Source: Thalassia testudinum (lineage: Eukaryota; Streptophyta; Magnoliopsida; Alismatales; Hydrocharitaceae). From it: 64,000 nucleotides of DNA. How positions within the stretch are numbered: the stretch's first letter is position 1; every line of letters starts with the position of its first letter. The notes beneath the pieces are model-generated. The model did no database searches, was not told where the DNA came from, and saw only the letters and a list, made by a program, of their open reading frames with translations. The DNA lies in the NCBI GenBank assembly GCA_037157565.1, contig JAZHRO010000062.1, positions 7,812,001 to 7,876,000 on the forward strand, in the 5' to 3' direction. Made by a program: the position numbers and the translations under genes. Positions 46,775 to 59,056 of the stretch are shown here, one piece after another.

Positions 46775-48060
46775 GAACATGTAGGAGACCATTAGTGAGA
46801 GAAATCATAACAAACTAGTCCTTGAAGTCTTTTAATGAGGTCTTGGTGACTTAAGTGCTTAATAAAATGTTATAGATGGACCTAAGTGTAAACTAATGAG
46901 TGTAGGGTCTTAGTGATGTCTAAATACCATGAGATTTTTATTGGAGCTTAATTGAATATATGAGAACATGATTTTACTTTTGATTTGAACTTTTTAACTC
47001 ATAAATGTATTTAATTGGCAATTAGATCATCAATTTATATTTGTGAATAGAATATCTCATTAATTTGACCTAATTATGCATTTTTAACCAAAATTTGATG
47101 TTTTAGATCTTTTTCCTTAATTCCCACACTTAACCCATTTATCATGTTAATAATATAGTGTTTAACCTAGTTTCTAACTTAACTTAGGCATTTTAGCTAT
47201 GATGAGCCATACCTCATTAGTCCCAAATTTAGAACTTTGTTTATGCATAAGCATGATCAGTTGGAAATGTTTGAATTAGAATATCACATTATCTTGTTGG
47301 AAATGTTAGACATAAACCTATATGCTGGTATTCCTACACCTAAGATCATCCATTACAACCCCAAGGAGTTTGATTTAGGAAGAAGAAAGATTTTCGTTTC
47401 TCAATTAGGTATTCTTACTAACTTTTAGCTCACAAAACATTTAAATCAATAATTGTTACTAAAGTGCTATTTCTATCTATTTTTTAAACCAAGATCAATG
47501 AGACTTAAAGATTTTGTTTTGATGTTGAAACAACATTTCTTTGCCTCAATGAAGAAAGCCATAGGGGAGCTTGAGTGGCCTCATAAATTAGACTTGATGG
47601 AAGGACTTGCTAACTCCTACAATCTCAATTTTTCCTGTGGGACGTATCGAGGTCGATTTCTCCACAGATGACATAATCTTCAGCAAGTCCCTAGTTTTGA
47701 AGTAACTTTTTTTTTAATTTTTTTTAACTTGTCCCTTCATTTTTTGTTGGAATTGCTTGGATGTTGATGTTGTGTTGCTAGATATTGCTGGATAGTGAAG
47801 TGTATCAGCTAAGTTTAGATTTATTGGGGATTCAAGCAGTCCTTAGTATCTTTTTAGAATAGGGATGGGTATCTATGTTCATATATCTTTTACATTTCAA
47901 TCTGTTATCTTTTTTGTTTCGATGTTCATCCCTTGGAGGACTTTCGATGCATTTACTTTTGTGGGGATCAATAAAATTGGGATAACCCAACCCCTTTGTT
48001 TTGGGCTTATTAGAAAACATGGTCAAGGTTATAATTTGCAGTTGTGGTGAATGTATATGG
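46775..48060. other. Unassigned AT-rich flank with two short exon-like frames
   Basis: Two plus-strand frames, 47237-47428 and 47453-47671, have a mixed, protein-like residue composition and lie close together in different frames. They could be remnants of a captured gene fragment or of a transposon protein. I recognise neither. No other structure is visible. Confidence 0.3.
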
Positions 48061-48099
48061 TAGGTGAAATATACAAAAAAATGAGAATATTTTTTTCAT

Positions 48100-48487
48100 G
48101 AAAAATTTTTTTGTCACGATTCTCAAATCATGACCATTACAAAAAGTCTTTAGTAATGGTTTAAGAACCATGACTAAAACCTTATGGTCACTGTTTGAAA
48201 CCTTGGCCAAAAGCTCTTTAGCAATGAAAGTTGGGGGCATTTTGTCATAATTTTATTTGGAACCGTGACCAAAAGTATTTCATCACAATTTACAAACTGT
48301 GGCAAATAGGTTTCATTGTGGTTTAAGCTAATGGTTGCGTAGTGGGTGGTGGAGGCTTTTGGTCAAGATTTTTGGTGGAACCATAACCAAAATCCTTCTG
48401 CCACATGACTATTGATGATGCTAATTGGTGACGGCTTTTAGGCTTTTGGTCACAGTTACTATGACCAAAACTCTTTTTTGTTGTAGT
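48100..48487. mobile_element. Probable CACTA-type transposon end with subterminal repeats
   Basis: The stretch contains at least seven copies, in both orientations, of a gtgaccaaaag/cttttggtcac-type unit. It ends in ctcttttttgttgtagt (48471-48487). Reversed, the end reads aCTACAACAAAAAAGAG, close to plant CACTA ends starting CACTACAACAAAAAA; the expected final base is changed. A matching left end was not found, so this may be a truncated copy. Confidence 0.4.
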
Positions 48488-49295
48488 ACCTGTACAACTC
48501 AAGTCACCACTTTTGCAAGTATATTTGTCCTTAAACTCTTTGTTTCTATCTTGAAATATCTTCTTTGAAGAATATATTATGCTTGGTTATTAAGGCTTGC
48601 ACTTTACTTGAATAATTCTTTTGCAACCTTGATTATTGACTTGAATACTCTTATTCTCTACTTGAGCTTCTATCTTGACCTCCAAGACTTGATCCCTATA
48701 ATAAGGTTAGCTTGAACATGCAACAACAATAAAATCATTTTGTTAACACAAAAACATGACCAGAGATTGGTTCCAATAGCTTAGTGGTTTGATAAGTAAG
48801 ACATTGAATGGGATGCACTATAATTAATTTGGCGGCACAATAAAGTAATCAAAGATCTTAACTTGTTGGTAGAGGCATGTAATAGATGAGTTCCATAGGT
48901 TGAGGTTGCGAAGACAACACAAGAAAAGTGATTAATAGGAAGATGGAGGAAGTTGAGCTTGAATGTTCATCACTCCTTGTGGTTGCTCCCAAGAACTTGT
49001 CTAATCTCAGGATTTTGTACCTAGCAACTTTGTAAATTAAAAGTAACAAAAATACCCATGCCACATAACTATCAATAGAGATTAAATGATAAGTTAAGTC
49101 AAGGATATGGAATAAACTTATGAGAACTAGTTTCCTTATGTGTATGTGTCTTACATGTTGATAAGAAGATCCATGCCATTGGCAACATTTATAACATGTA
49201 CATGGTGCATTGGTGAGAGGTGCACTAGTATTAAAAATAGTGCAATTGCCAATCATGCATGTGATTACAACAAGCAAATTCAAATAACCAAGTTG
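48488..49295. other. Unassigned flank left of solo LTR F
   Basis: No gene is recognised. The last 48 bases before the target duplication, the duplication itself and the first LTR bases form the left arm of the 59-bp palindrome (49248-49306). Part of 48600-48760 looks like a decayed retrotransposon remnant, but I could not tie it to a family. Confidence 0.3.
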
Positions 49296-49369
49296 ATGCA
49301 TGATGAGGAATCATCATGCATCAACTTGGTTATTTGAATTTGCTTGTTGTAATCACATGCATGATTGGC
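49248..49369. repeat. Perfect 59-bp inverted repeat with 4-base spacer
   Basis: Arms 49248-49306 and 49311-49369 are exact reverse complements around the spacer GGAA. The left arm comprises host flank, the ATGCA target duplication and the first six bases of LTR F. The right arm lies inside the LTR between TGATGAG and CTCATCATG, which are adjacent apart from a short loop in related LTRs. Confidence 0.95.
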
Positions 49370-49722
49370 CGTTGCTCATCATGGCTCCTAAGTCACCAAA
49401 ATTAACTAGTTTACCTAGTGAAATCACTACTAAATAACATTCAAATAGGATTAATTATATACTTAAGAAATAATAGCAAAGACCTTAATTATATGCTAAA
49501 ACACCTAAATTATGTGTTAATAAACATTCATTTATGTTTAATTAAAAATTAGGACTTAAATCCAATCATTTAGCTACCCATAATTATTTCACATAAACTT
49601 ATAGTATTTATGATACCTAAGTTAGTAATTAAACCAATAATGTTAAGCACTTAATTAAACATAGCTAAAATGGACAAAAATGTAATCTCATAACATAAAT
49701 ATATTATTTATCATATTTATAA

Positions 49723-52700
49723 GGGGTTTTTACATAAATATCCTTAAAATCTTTTAATATTACATTTATTTCCCTAAGTTCTTGGACATTACATAAATGC
49801 CCCTGAAATCTTATCTCCATAAAAAATATGCCCCCCGTTAATTTTAACTTTAATGGTCGTTAACTGTGAGTGAAAGCTTTTACATAAATATCCCTATAAT
49901 ATTTTGATATTACATACATATCCCTAGGTTCTTGGATATTACATAAATGCCCTTGCAATCTTATTCCCATTTATATAAGATACCCTTGAGTTAACTTCCA
50001 TTAGTTTTAACTTTAATGGCCATTAACTTTGGGTCAAATTAACATTTTTGCTCCTATAGGGCAATGCATAATGGTGTGATGAGTGGGAGCTGTTGAGAGC
50101 ACTGAGTCAGGTTTTAAAAGTATTGCGTTGTAGTACAGCCGAAATAGCACTCAAACAGATATAATTTTATTACTCGAAAGAATTTCTGAGGTCGAATACA
50201 GGGAGCAAATTGGTATTTAGAAATCAAGATCACAATTCAGAATTAAAAGAATATGCAATAATATCAGTATCAAAGTGCAAAATTATGGGAGTAAAATGGT
50301 GATGTAGATCACCAAATACTCCTACAATATCACCAAATGATTCAATATATAAATATGCAATAAGGCTAAAATCTGTTGTCTGATTCAGACGACTTAAAGT
50401 GTCTGACCTGCCTTTGCTTCTTCTGCTTTGCTTCTGCTCTTCTTCTTCTTTCTTTTTACCTTTGTCTTCTCTTTCCTTCTTCTTCTTTGGCTTCTGTCTT
50501 CCTTTGCCTTTTCCTTCTCTAAGGTCCTTCTCTTTCTCTTCTTCCTTCAACTTCTTCCTTCTTCTCTTTCTCTATCGTCTACCTTCTCTTCTTCCTCTTA
50601 TGGCCTTAGCTTCAGCTTCTGCCTTTGCTTCTTCAACTTTGGCCTTCTCCTTCTTCAGCCTTCAGCCTTCTTCTCTTTCCCTTCAACTTTCGCCTGCAGC
50701 AAAACCTACCCCTATCCGCGTGCAGCTCTCCTCTCTCTCTCTCTTAGGTTTCGCTCTCCTAGAGCCACATAGACAATCGGGTAATCGGGTTGGGTGCGTA
50801 TGCGAGACCAGGCCCACCGGCATGCGATGGTGGGCAAGGAGTGCAGTCGAGTAGGGTCAGGCCAGGTGCATGTGGCGTGAGCGAGGATGAGACCGGGTCG
50901 AGTGAGTGGGACATCACCCTGTGGATCTAAGGCGAACAACTTACTTCACCTTTTCCTCTTATGCAGGTGCGGGCGCGCCTTCACTTCCCACCCTTTCCTC
51001 GCGTGTGCTTGTAGAGATAGCCTTCGCAATTGCGATAGCAGCTGAGGTCTTCGACTCCAATTGAGGGCCTGAGTGTGTGACCGAGACTATTCCGCACACC
51101 TGGGACTGTTGCACCTGGGCTGGGCGGACTTGGAGCTTCAGCACACTTGCTTCAAGCTTGCTCATCAATGGTGGAGGGGCGACGAACCTGAAATCATAAG
51201 AACGGCCTCATGGCCTTGTCAGAGCACTCAAGGAGCATCGCCGGAGCACGACGAAGATGCTGGGGTGGTTAGCGTGGTGTAGGGACGCCTGTGCAAGCGT
51301 GCCTAGGGCACACTGTGTGTGAAGGTGTGGGTGTGTTCGATGAGGTGTGTGAGTGAGTGGAGTGGTGTGTGAAGTAGGGGAAAAGGATCAGTGGAGCGAG
51401 GGAAAGCTTATGGGCTTGCCGGCAAGGGTTGGGATGGCCTGTGGAGGTGGAGCAACCATGCCATAGGTGGTGGCCAGTGATGAAGGAGATGAGGGTGATG
51501 GAGGTTGGCAGTGGTCGATTTTGGGAAATAGGGAGTGGAGAAGAAAGTAGAGGGGAGAGAGAACTTAGCTAGGGTGTTAAGAGACGAAGGTGGGTAGATG
51601 TGACGTCGGTCAAGGTGTAGCCAACGTCAGAGATGAAAGTGGCTCCGGTGGGGGTTGGACGACGAGGATGAAGGGGGAAAGGGCATCTGCTGGCACGGCG
51701 AGACGCGACTGAAGTCAAGGAGGAGGAATCCGCCGCAGGTATGGCAGTCGGATGACGAGAAGGAGTAGGGAAGATTACTGAACGTTGAGGATCCTACGAC
51801 CATGAGGAGAAGACAGGAGGAATCAGGGGTGTTCGTGGCCAAATTCGAGCATGGAGGAGTCGGGGCGATATGGGCTTCTTTAAATAGAGCCCTGAAGGTT
51901 CGTTAGGGCTTGGGAAGCAAGCTTCCCAAGAAAGGAAGGCTCATCGCAGAAGGAATCTGTTAGGATACCCATATCTCTCATGTGTTTGCATGAGAGATTG
52001 GGAAGGAATCAGGGATCAAAGATGGGTTCAGATTGGAGGGATTTTCTCAGAGAATCTCCCTTCCAATTTTGGAGGAGATCCTTTGAGTAATCAGGGAGAA
52101 CTCTCCTTCCAAAGCTCGCCAGAGTAGGATTCCTTTGCTATAATGGAGGGGCCTAATTGTAAAAAAATGATAAAGAAGCTAGGGGGTTGTTTGTAAGGGA
52201 TTTTGAAAGATAGGGGTACAAATGTAATCACGTTGGACCTTTTTGAAAACTAGGTCAAGGAAAACTCAACTTGGGTCCAAATTTTGGTACAAACCTAATT
52301 TGAACCTAAGGAATCCAATGGTGAAGTTGGATTTTTGGTTTGACCACGTTTGACTAGGAAATTTATGAAAAACCCAATTTAGGGCAAATATCTATTTGAG
52401 ACCCCATTCTTGGTTAAGATCGGTTACAATGGTCAAATTGACGGTTCTAAACCCTAGAAAATATTTTTATATGATTTTTAGAGGGTTTAAGTGAATTTTA
52501 TCCTGTCCAGAACCTTGGTTAATCAAGTGGGTCTATTTTAGGGTTTCAAGAATTCATTTAATTCACAGAACTCACATAAACCCTTTTCTGTCTGATCCAA
52601 CCCACTTATTATCTTATTAAGACCATTTGACCTTTATTTAGCCCTAGAGAAAACCCGTGGTTGTATTACAATGGTAAAATTGTAGTTTTACCCCTAGTTT

Positions 52701-53567
52701 CTTATTTTATTCTCAGCAAGGTTATGCCGTGAATTAGGACCTTCATTTGGTTATGTAGGAGCATTTTATTCTCTTCATTGGGTCAAAATGAGCTAGTTAA
52801 GGCTCATGATGGTGTTCCCATCAGGAGCTCTGTTTGTGTGATGTGTGGCGATGTGATGAAGGCAGTGGTGGTGAGTACTTGGATCACTGATGGCATGATG
52901 CACAGTGGTGCGATTGAGGAATCGTTGACTATGGAAGGTGAGTGATGACAAACAAAATGGAGGTTAGAGGGTTAGGTTTTTTTTCTCAATTAAGGCTGTG
53001 AGAGGGACATTGAGAGGGGGTGGTAGGAGGTGTGGGTGGTATTATGGCTTGAAACTTATATAGAGTTGGTGGATGATTCTGATTTTTCCTGCATTCTAAG
53101 ATAATGCATTGACCATTGAAGTTAACCAAAGGTCATGATACCAGGATTAAGTTCAAACAAATTTCAATTAAGTTGCTAACAACACACTAATGGAGGGTCA
53201 TATCTATTAATGGAGATAAGAATTAAAGGATAGTTATGTGATAATATCTAAGAAGTCATAGTTAATGGTTGTCAAGGTTAAAACTAACGAAAGTTCACTC
53301 AATGGTATCTCATGTAAAGTGGAACAAGATTTCAAAGGTATTTATGTAATATCCAAGAACCTAGGGTTATAGATGTAGTATCAAAAGATTATAGACGTAT
53401 TTATGTAAAAGCTTTCACCCAAAATTAACAATGGTTAAAGTTAAAACGAACGGAAGGACATATTTGTTAACGAAAATAAGATTTCAAGGGTATTTATGTA
53501 ACATCCAAGAATTGGGGGGTATATATATAATATCAAAATATTATAGGGATATTTGTGTAAAAATCCC
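49723..53567. mobile_element. Non-autonomous Mutator-like element (MULE)
   Basis: Long terminal inverted repeats of about 310-320 bases begin GGGGTTTTTACATAAATATC (left) and GGGATTTTTACACAAATATC (right, reversed). They are flanked by a perfect 9-bp duplication TATTTATAA (49714-49722, 53568-53576), the MULE hallmark. Each repeat is itself a tandem pair of about 160-base units. Without solo LTR E3 and one of its duplications the element is about 1.1 kb. The interior (to 50090, and 52829 to about 53250) has no transposase motif. Confidence 0.88.
50091..52823 (-). mobile_element. E3: solo LTR of family E, minus orientation, inside the MULE
   Basis: 2733 bases. On the minus strand it runs from TGATGGGAACACCATCATG (at 52823) to ...ctctcaaca (at 50091). 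The target duplication GGAGC is perfect (50086-50090, 52824-52828). TATA-like TATTTAAAG lies near 51881 on the minus strand. The purine tract (minus) corresponds to plus 50400-50700. An inverted GTCTGA/TCAGAC motif is near 50380. Its USE region is degraded. Confidence 0.92.
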
Positions 53568-53991
53568 TATTTATAATAACATTTAAAAAGTTAGAAAAGA
53601 AATAATTTAATTTGAGCATTAAAATCAGTAATTTACATTTTAGCCCTTCACTTCCAATTCAATTAAGTCCTTTCTTTGCATCCAGGTCCTTCACTTATTG
53701 CATATAGGTCATTCCCACACTTTCTTCCTCCTCTCCTCTTTATCCTTGTGAATGGTCGACATTCACCGATGACCAGAGTCTCAGATGACTACCTATCTCA
53801 TGATGAAACTCCTTCAGCTTGGCCATTAAAGTTCATCTCACCACCTTCTTCCCAACCAACAGCTTGGATGAACTGTTTATCAACAAGTGCAGGCGAGGTA
53901 ACCTCATCATGATCGGGGATGACGATAGTGGGTATTTTGTACCTAGGCACATTCACGACCAAATACACCCCTCTACACCTTCCTCCCAACC

Positions 53992-53999
53992 TATAAATA
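53992..53999 (+). promoter_or_regulatory. TATA box of solo LTR F
   Basis: TATAAATAG in the same context as the B LTR boxes at 22351 and 34534. Confidence 0.65.
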
Positions 54000-56134
54000 G
54001 CTCCCCTACCCTCCAGTATCATGGGTCGGCTCCCTATCCCTCTTTCAGAACTGAGCTAATAATAGGCTTTTCTTCCCTCTCTCTGGCAACCACTCACCTC
54101 TCCCTTGAAGTAGCTCTGACGGAGCCGCTCATCTCCCTCACCTCCTCTTCCTCCACGATGTTGTGATAGAGCTTAGGAGTGCCCATCTCCTCCTCATCGC
54201 CTTCCTGTTCTCGCCAGAGATACTACTTCAACCAATCTAATTTTGTCCAATCCGATGATGCCTCACCGGTGCCCTCTATCTTCATTCATCTAGGTAACAT
54301 ATAGATTATCCTTAGAATTTAGTTTAGAGTAGAAATAGATAGTTAATTGGTAGATAGGGTAGTTTAATTCTTAGATTAGCTCTTGTCTTCCTCAATTCCA
54401 GTGAGCTAATTCCAGCTTGTTGGACTTTGATTCATCACATACACCCTCTGACCACCTTCCTCTTCCTTCCACTATTACAATCCGCTTCTTTAATCCCTCA
54501 TTTAATCATCTATCTGCCTAGTCCCTACTTTACCTTCATTTGAGAAGTTCGTTGTCAATGGTGAACTCTTAGAACATTTATCACACCCAAATTGGCCCTC
54601 CATCACATTCCTAACGTTATAAGGGCTATTCTTCACCCTTTAATTTCATCTATTAGTCCACATATCCAAAACCCCCAATTCACCCCTCCAGACTTCACTG
54701 TCTATGGAAGAGCTCCAGAGAAGTTCTTCCATCTAATTCATCCACCATTCACTATCGCAAACATCTACTGAGCATTTCTCCTCACTCAATTAAGTGAGAA
54801 GACTTCTCTTGTGTTCTGGCTAACTTAAAAGGCCTTTCTGAGCAATTCAGGTGCTCATCTATCATCTGTTGATTAATTAAGTTAATTGATACACTCTTGA
54901 TGATCTTGAGATCATCAGGAATCTTTTGAGACAATTCTTAAAGGTTTTCATGAGTTTTAGCTTATGTTAATACAATCCGATCATCACCGGAGCTCCGATG
55001 AGCTCTGGCAAAGTCAATATTGAGGTATAGACTATGCAACACCCTAAGAAGTTCCAGATCTCTCATTTTGGTTACATTGATCATTTTCTATTTGATTATT
55101 GTTTGTTTTATTAATTGTATCATTCTGTTGGACTTCATCTTCCCGAACTCCAGTAGAGCTGAGGAAGCATCTACAATGATTCTTAAAGCTTAGGAACTGG
55201 TCAATGAGCATCCGTAGAACCTAAAGAGTCTAGATTGAGTTTCAAATCTAAGTTTTGATCTCTTGTTTGGTTTGATGACCAAATCACTTTTGGACCTCGG
55301 GCGATGAGCTTGAGATCAAGGTTCTATAGGTCAAAACCCTATTTTGATTAGTTAGAAAAATTCTTTAGGATTTGCAGAATCGATCTGGGCAGCTAATTGA
55401 GAGTGAAACACTTTAGAGCATAAACTCCACTTTAAGCTCCATATGGTCAAACTGAGGTAGTTCTGGAGTTATAGGCTTTAGAACTTGTTTCTAAGGTTAT
55501 TCATGAGATCCGTAGGTTGCTAGGATCTAGTTAAGTTGATTTGAAGTTGTTTTAACAATGATTTAGGTGGTATTGATTCTCTGTACATTTTGGGTCAACC
55601 TCAAGCTTTGGTGTGCTCCATAGTCTTCCAAATAAGATTCGGAGCTTGCTTTAGCTAAGATCAATCATCCTTCATTTTTTGAGTTCATCTAGAACCTTTT
55701 CAAAAGTTCTAATATGTCATACGAACCAATTGATTCTAAGTTTCGTCTGTTCTGAGTTCCAATGTGGAGCTGTGAATCTCATTGAGCTTTTGAAGTTTCC
55801 CCAGACCTTCTTTTCATCACCAATGAATGCGGAATACCTCCAGCCACTTTGAGTGAACCTTAGGCATGCGAGAGAGAGGGATTTATCTGGTCGATTTGAA
55901 GATTGAATCTTGAGCTCAAGCTATTGTGCAATTATGGCAAGAGGTCAACTTAGATGATGATTCAGAGATGCTGTTGTGATCTAATCATTCAATTAATGAG
56001 TAGAATTGAGAGAAGAATAAGAGGTCTTCTGATTTGGAGATTCAACTTGGCATTTGATTCTTGAATGTGATGAGAATCAATCAGTGAAGTTGGTGTCTAG
56101 AAACATGTCTGCATAGAAGGAAGGGGACACTTTA

Positions 56135-56178
56135 GTCCCACATCGAGCATTCACAACCACTTGCAGCCATACTTAAGG
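56135..56178 (+). promoter_or_regulatory. snRNA-type USE and TATA-like box in solo LTR F
   Basis: GTCCCACATCG (56135-56145) is an exact USE match. ATACTTAAG starts at 56169, 23 bases later. The distance from the polymerase II TATA box (about 2.14 kb) equals that in B once B's 1.36-kb 3' LTR deletion is allowed for. No TTTT occurs from about 56195 to 56386. Confidence 0.5.
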
Positions 56179-57208
56179 AATAGCGCCCGTTGGTTGCTTG
56201 AGCGACTTGGACACGGTGCCTACGGGTAGCCTTACATGTTAAATGGAATTCCCATGCGTTGCACGTGTGCTATGCACGGGTATGCATCTGAGCATGTGTG
56301 CATAGGTGTGTGTGGTGGTGACACATATCCTTTGCCTAGTAGCATCTGGTCCAGTCCGTTCAAGAGACTGTACCAAAAGTCCACAAATTTTTAAAGTTGA
56401 ATCTAATACTAAGTAGCTGATAACAGTTAGCTAATTTGTGAAGAGAGTACTACGTGTGTTGTGCTAAGTGTTAAAGACTTAGGTGCTAAGAGCTATGTTT
56501 GAAATGACTAATTGAGGATTAAATGTTGCTATAAAACAACACTTTTGTATATTTCTTTTTACAATTCCTTGTAAATTCTTCTCTCTTATGGAATGATTGC
56601 CCAAGTTTAATGTTTAATTCTTTGCAATTATTCATGTGGTTAACATATTATAATTATGTATTAAGTAGCTAATTAGATAATTAAGATCATAACTTGAGTA
56701 TTTAGGTTAATACACTCTAATTAAATATGTAAGTATTAATTAAGTATTTATAATTAATTAAGTAAGTAGTATATTTATAATTAAGTTATAATTTAATTAG
56801 TATAGCTAATTAAGTTATTAGTTAAAGTTGTTATGTATATAGCCTAATTAATTAAGTTTAGTAATTAATTCAACTAAGTAATTTAAGTAAATGCTAATGT
56901 ATACCACGTTACGATAAGTATAATTATAGCAGTAATGTAATGTATTTATAGATAGTAATTACGCTAAGTAACTTAGTGTAAATTATATAAGTATTATAAG
57001 CATAAGTTAAGTATATGATAGTTAATTATTATAATTTAGAAAAAAGCATAACTTAAGAATAATTGGTGAATAAAATGCTTATCTAGCCTTCCAGTAAACA
57101 ACCTGGACTCAACCCAATATAACTTATAAAATATGTGGATCATGTTGCTCATTGTACTACAATACAAAACCATAATTTAATAAAGCAAGGTAGTTTAACA
57201 TTAATGCA

Positions 57209-57573
57209 CCTTCACTTATACCCAAGGTAGTTGTAGTGCTATAAGAGTAAGACATGCTGAAGAATCCTTTCAAGGTTAGTAATTGAATTTGTCAGTGAGT
57301 CAAATGATATGCTTGGTCATTTATGATATAGCAGCATGATGGGATTATTAATGTTTAGGTGATGTTTAGGCACTTGTTTGGACATGCTAGAGATGGCAAA
57401 ATTCTTAAACCAATTAAGATAAGGATATCATGAAGGGCAATGTTTAAGTGAATGGCTATTTTCATGATAGCGTCCACACTCAATCAATGATTTTGTAAGA
57501 TAATTAAAGAAAAGTTCCTTTTTCTCTAGCAAAGATGGCACTCAATAAGATGGCATTCGAATTTATGATCGCC
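57209..57573. other. Unassigned flank between solo LTR F and E4
   Basis: About 365 bases with no recognised gene, repeat pair or motif. It should be the right-hand continuation of the DNA at 48488-49300. Confidence 0.4.
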
Positions 57574-57578
57574 ATGTT

Positions 57579-59056
57579 TGATGGTAACACCATCATGGGC
57601 TATAACTGGCTTTAATTAGTTATAATCAAGTGACAAATGCTCCTACATAGTCGCTTGAGAGACATAATTACATGCATATTCATTCTGAGAGTAAAACATT
57701 AAAATAGGGTTAATTTTGCAGTTTTAACATCATATCATGAAAGTAGAGTAACCAAGTGGTTTTCCAAGGGTTAATCTAAGGTCTAATGAGTATTAAAGTC
57801 TAATAAGTGGGTTCACACAGACAGAAACAGGGTTTCACGCCTTTCAAGAACTAATACAGCACCTAAAACCTTAATTTCAGACCTGCTTAAATTACAGAGG
57901 TTCTGGTCAGGATAAAATTCATGTAAATCTCCTAAAATTCATAGAAAAATATTCCTTGAGGTTTGGTATCCTTGATTTAACCATGTAAACCTATTTTGAC
58001 CATGAACAACGTCTCAGATAGATTTTTACCCTAATTTAGGTTTTTACTCAAATTACCTAGTCAAACTTGGTCAAAACTCAAATCTGACTTCACCACTAGA
58101 TTCCTTGGGTCCAAATTAGGTTTATAGCAAAATTTGGGCCCAATCTAAGTCCATCTTGACCTAGTTTGCATTTTAGCCCCTAGACCTCTATTACTTACAT
58201 TTAACCCCTTAGCTTTCATCTTTTCTTTTCAAAGATGTCCTAAGCTTCTCGCCTCTCTTGCAAACAGGTCTAACTACCATCGTCTTCCACATGAAGTAGA
58301 GAAGGAAACTCGTAGCTCCTAAACTCAAATTGCTTCATTTAATCTTGCAAATTAATTGATGAAATCTCAACAAAAAATCGCCAAACTTGGTGAAATTGAT
58401 CCTCAGATCATTCCGCGTCGACCAAGATCTTCTTTCAGGCCAATCATAGCTGGAAATTGCACCGATGAGCTTGAGGAAACCAAGCTCTGCAAGAGTTCAT
58501 GCACACCTTCCTATTGGGCATTTCAGGGGAGAAAAACCTCACCTATAAAAGCGATCGCACCTGTTCAATCCATCCTTGTCTAGTTTTTGGCACACAACCC
58601 TTCTCTTCTCCATCATCGTCGATTGCCATTAACAAAGGCCTGGAGCTTCACCAATCCCCTTCGTCGGTCGCTCTCACACACCATAAGGAGAGGGCTTTCT
58701 CTCTACTCCTCACCGTGCTTTTGGATAATGAAGGCAGCCCAATTACACCCTCGTTAACTCCATCTTCACCTCCTTTGTCCACATCTTTGGCGTACCTTCG
58801 GCAAGCTTCCCCAAACCTCCATTCATCCAATTACCTTAGGTCTTCTCTCTCGCTACCCTCCAATTAGGTTTAAGCTAAATGATAAGCCCACTGTTGTAGA
58901 ACATTATTTGGCCTAAGTACTCTTTAATTTGTCATTTCTAGTTAATATCTGATTAGGAATTAAAGGGGAATCCAACATAGTCTGTATATCATCTTATGCA
59001 CCAATTTTATGCTTAATACATATGATATGTTATGATAATTATTTGGTGGATGCAGG
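57579..59056 (+). mobile_element. E4: LTR of family E, 5' part, interrupted by E5
   Basis: Begins TGATGGTAACACCATCATG and follows the U3 sequence of E2 and E3 in diverged form. TATAAAA is at 58544. At 59057 a second family-E LTR begins abruptly, so E5 is inserted here. The candidate duplication for E4 is ATGTT (57574-57578). The rest of E4 should lie beyond E5, outside the window. Confidence 0.75.

Larger units (their letters stand above)
49301..57203 (+). mobile_element. F: solo LTR related to element B (interrupted by MULE)
   Basis: Diverged from the B LTR but with the same order: terminal TGATGAG, AT-rich U3, TATA (53992-53999), gatgagc-containing region, USE module (56135), AT-rich end and terminal ACATTA. 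The target duplication ATGCA is perfect (49296-49300, 57204-57208). Without the MULE its length is about 4.05 kb, close to the 4.09-kb B 5' LTR. No internal region is present. An inverted copy of its own left flank sits near its start. Confidence 0.85.
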
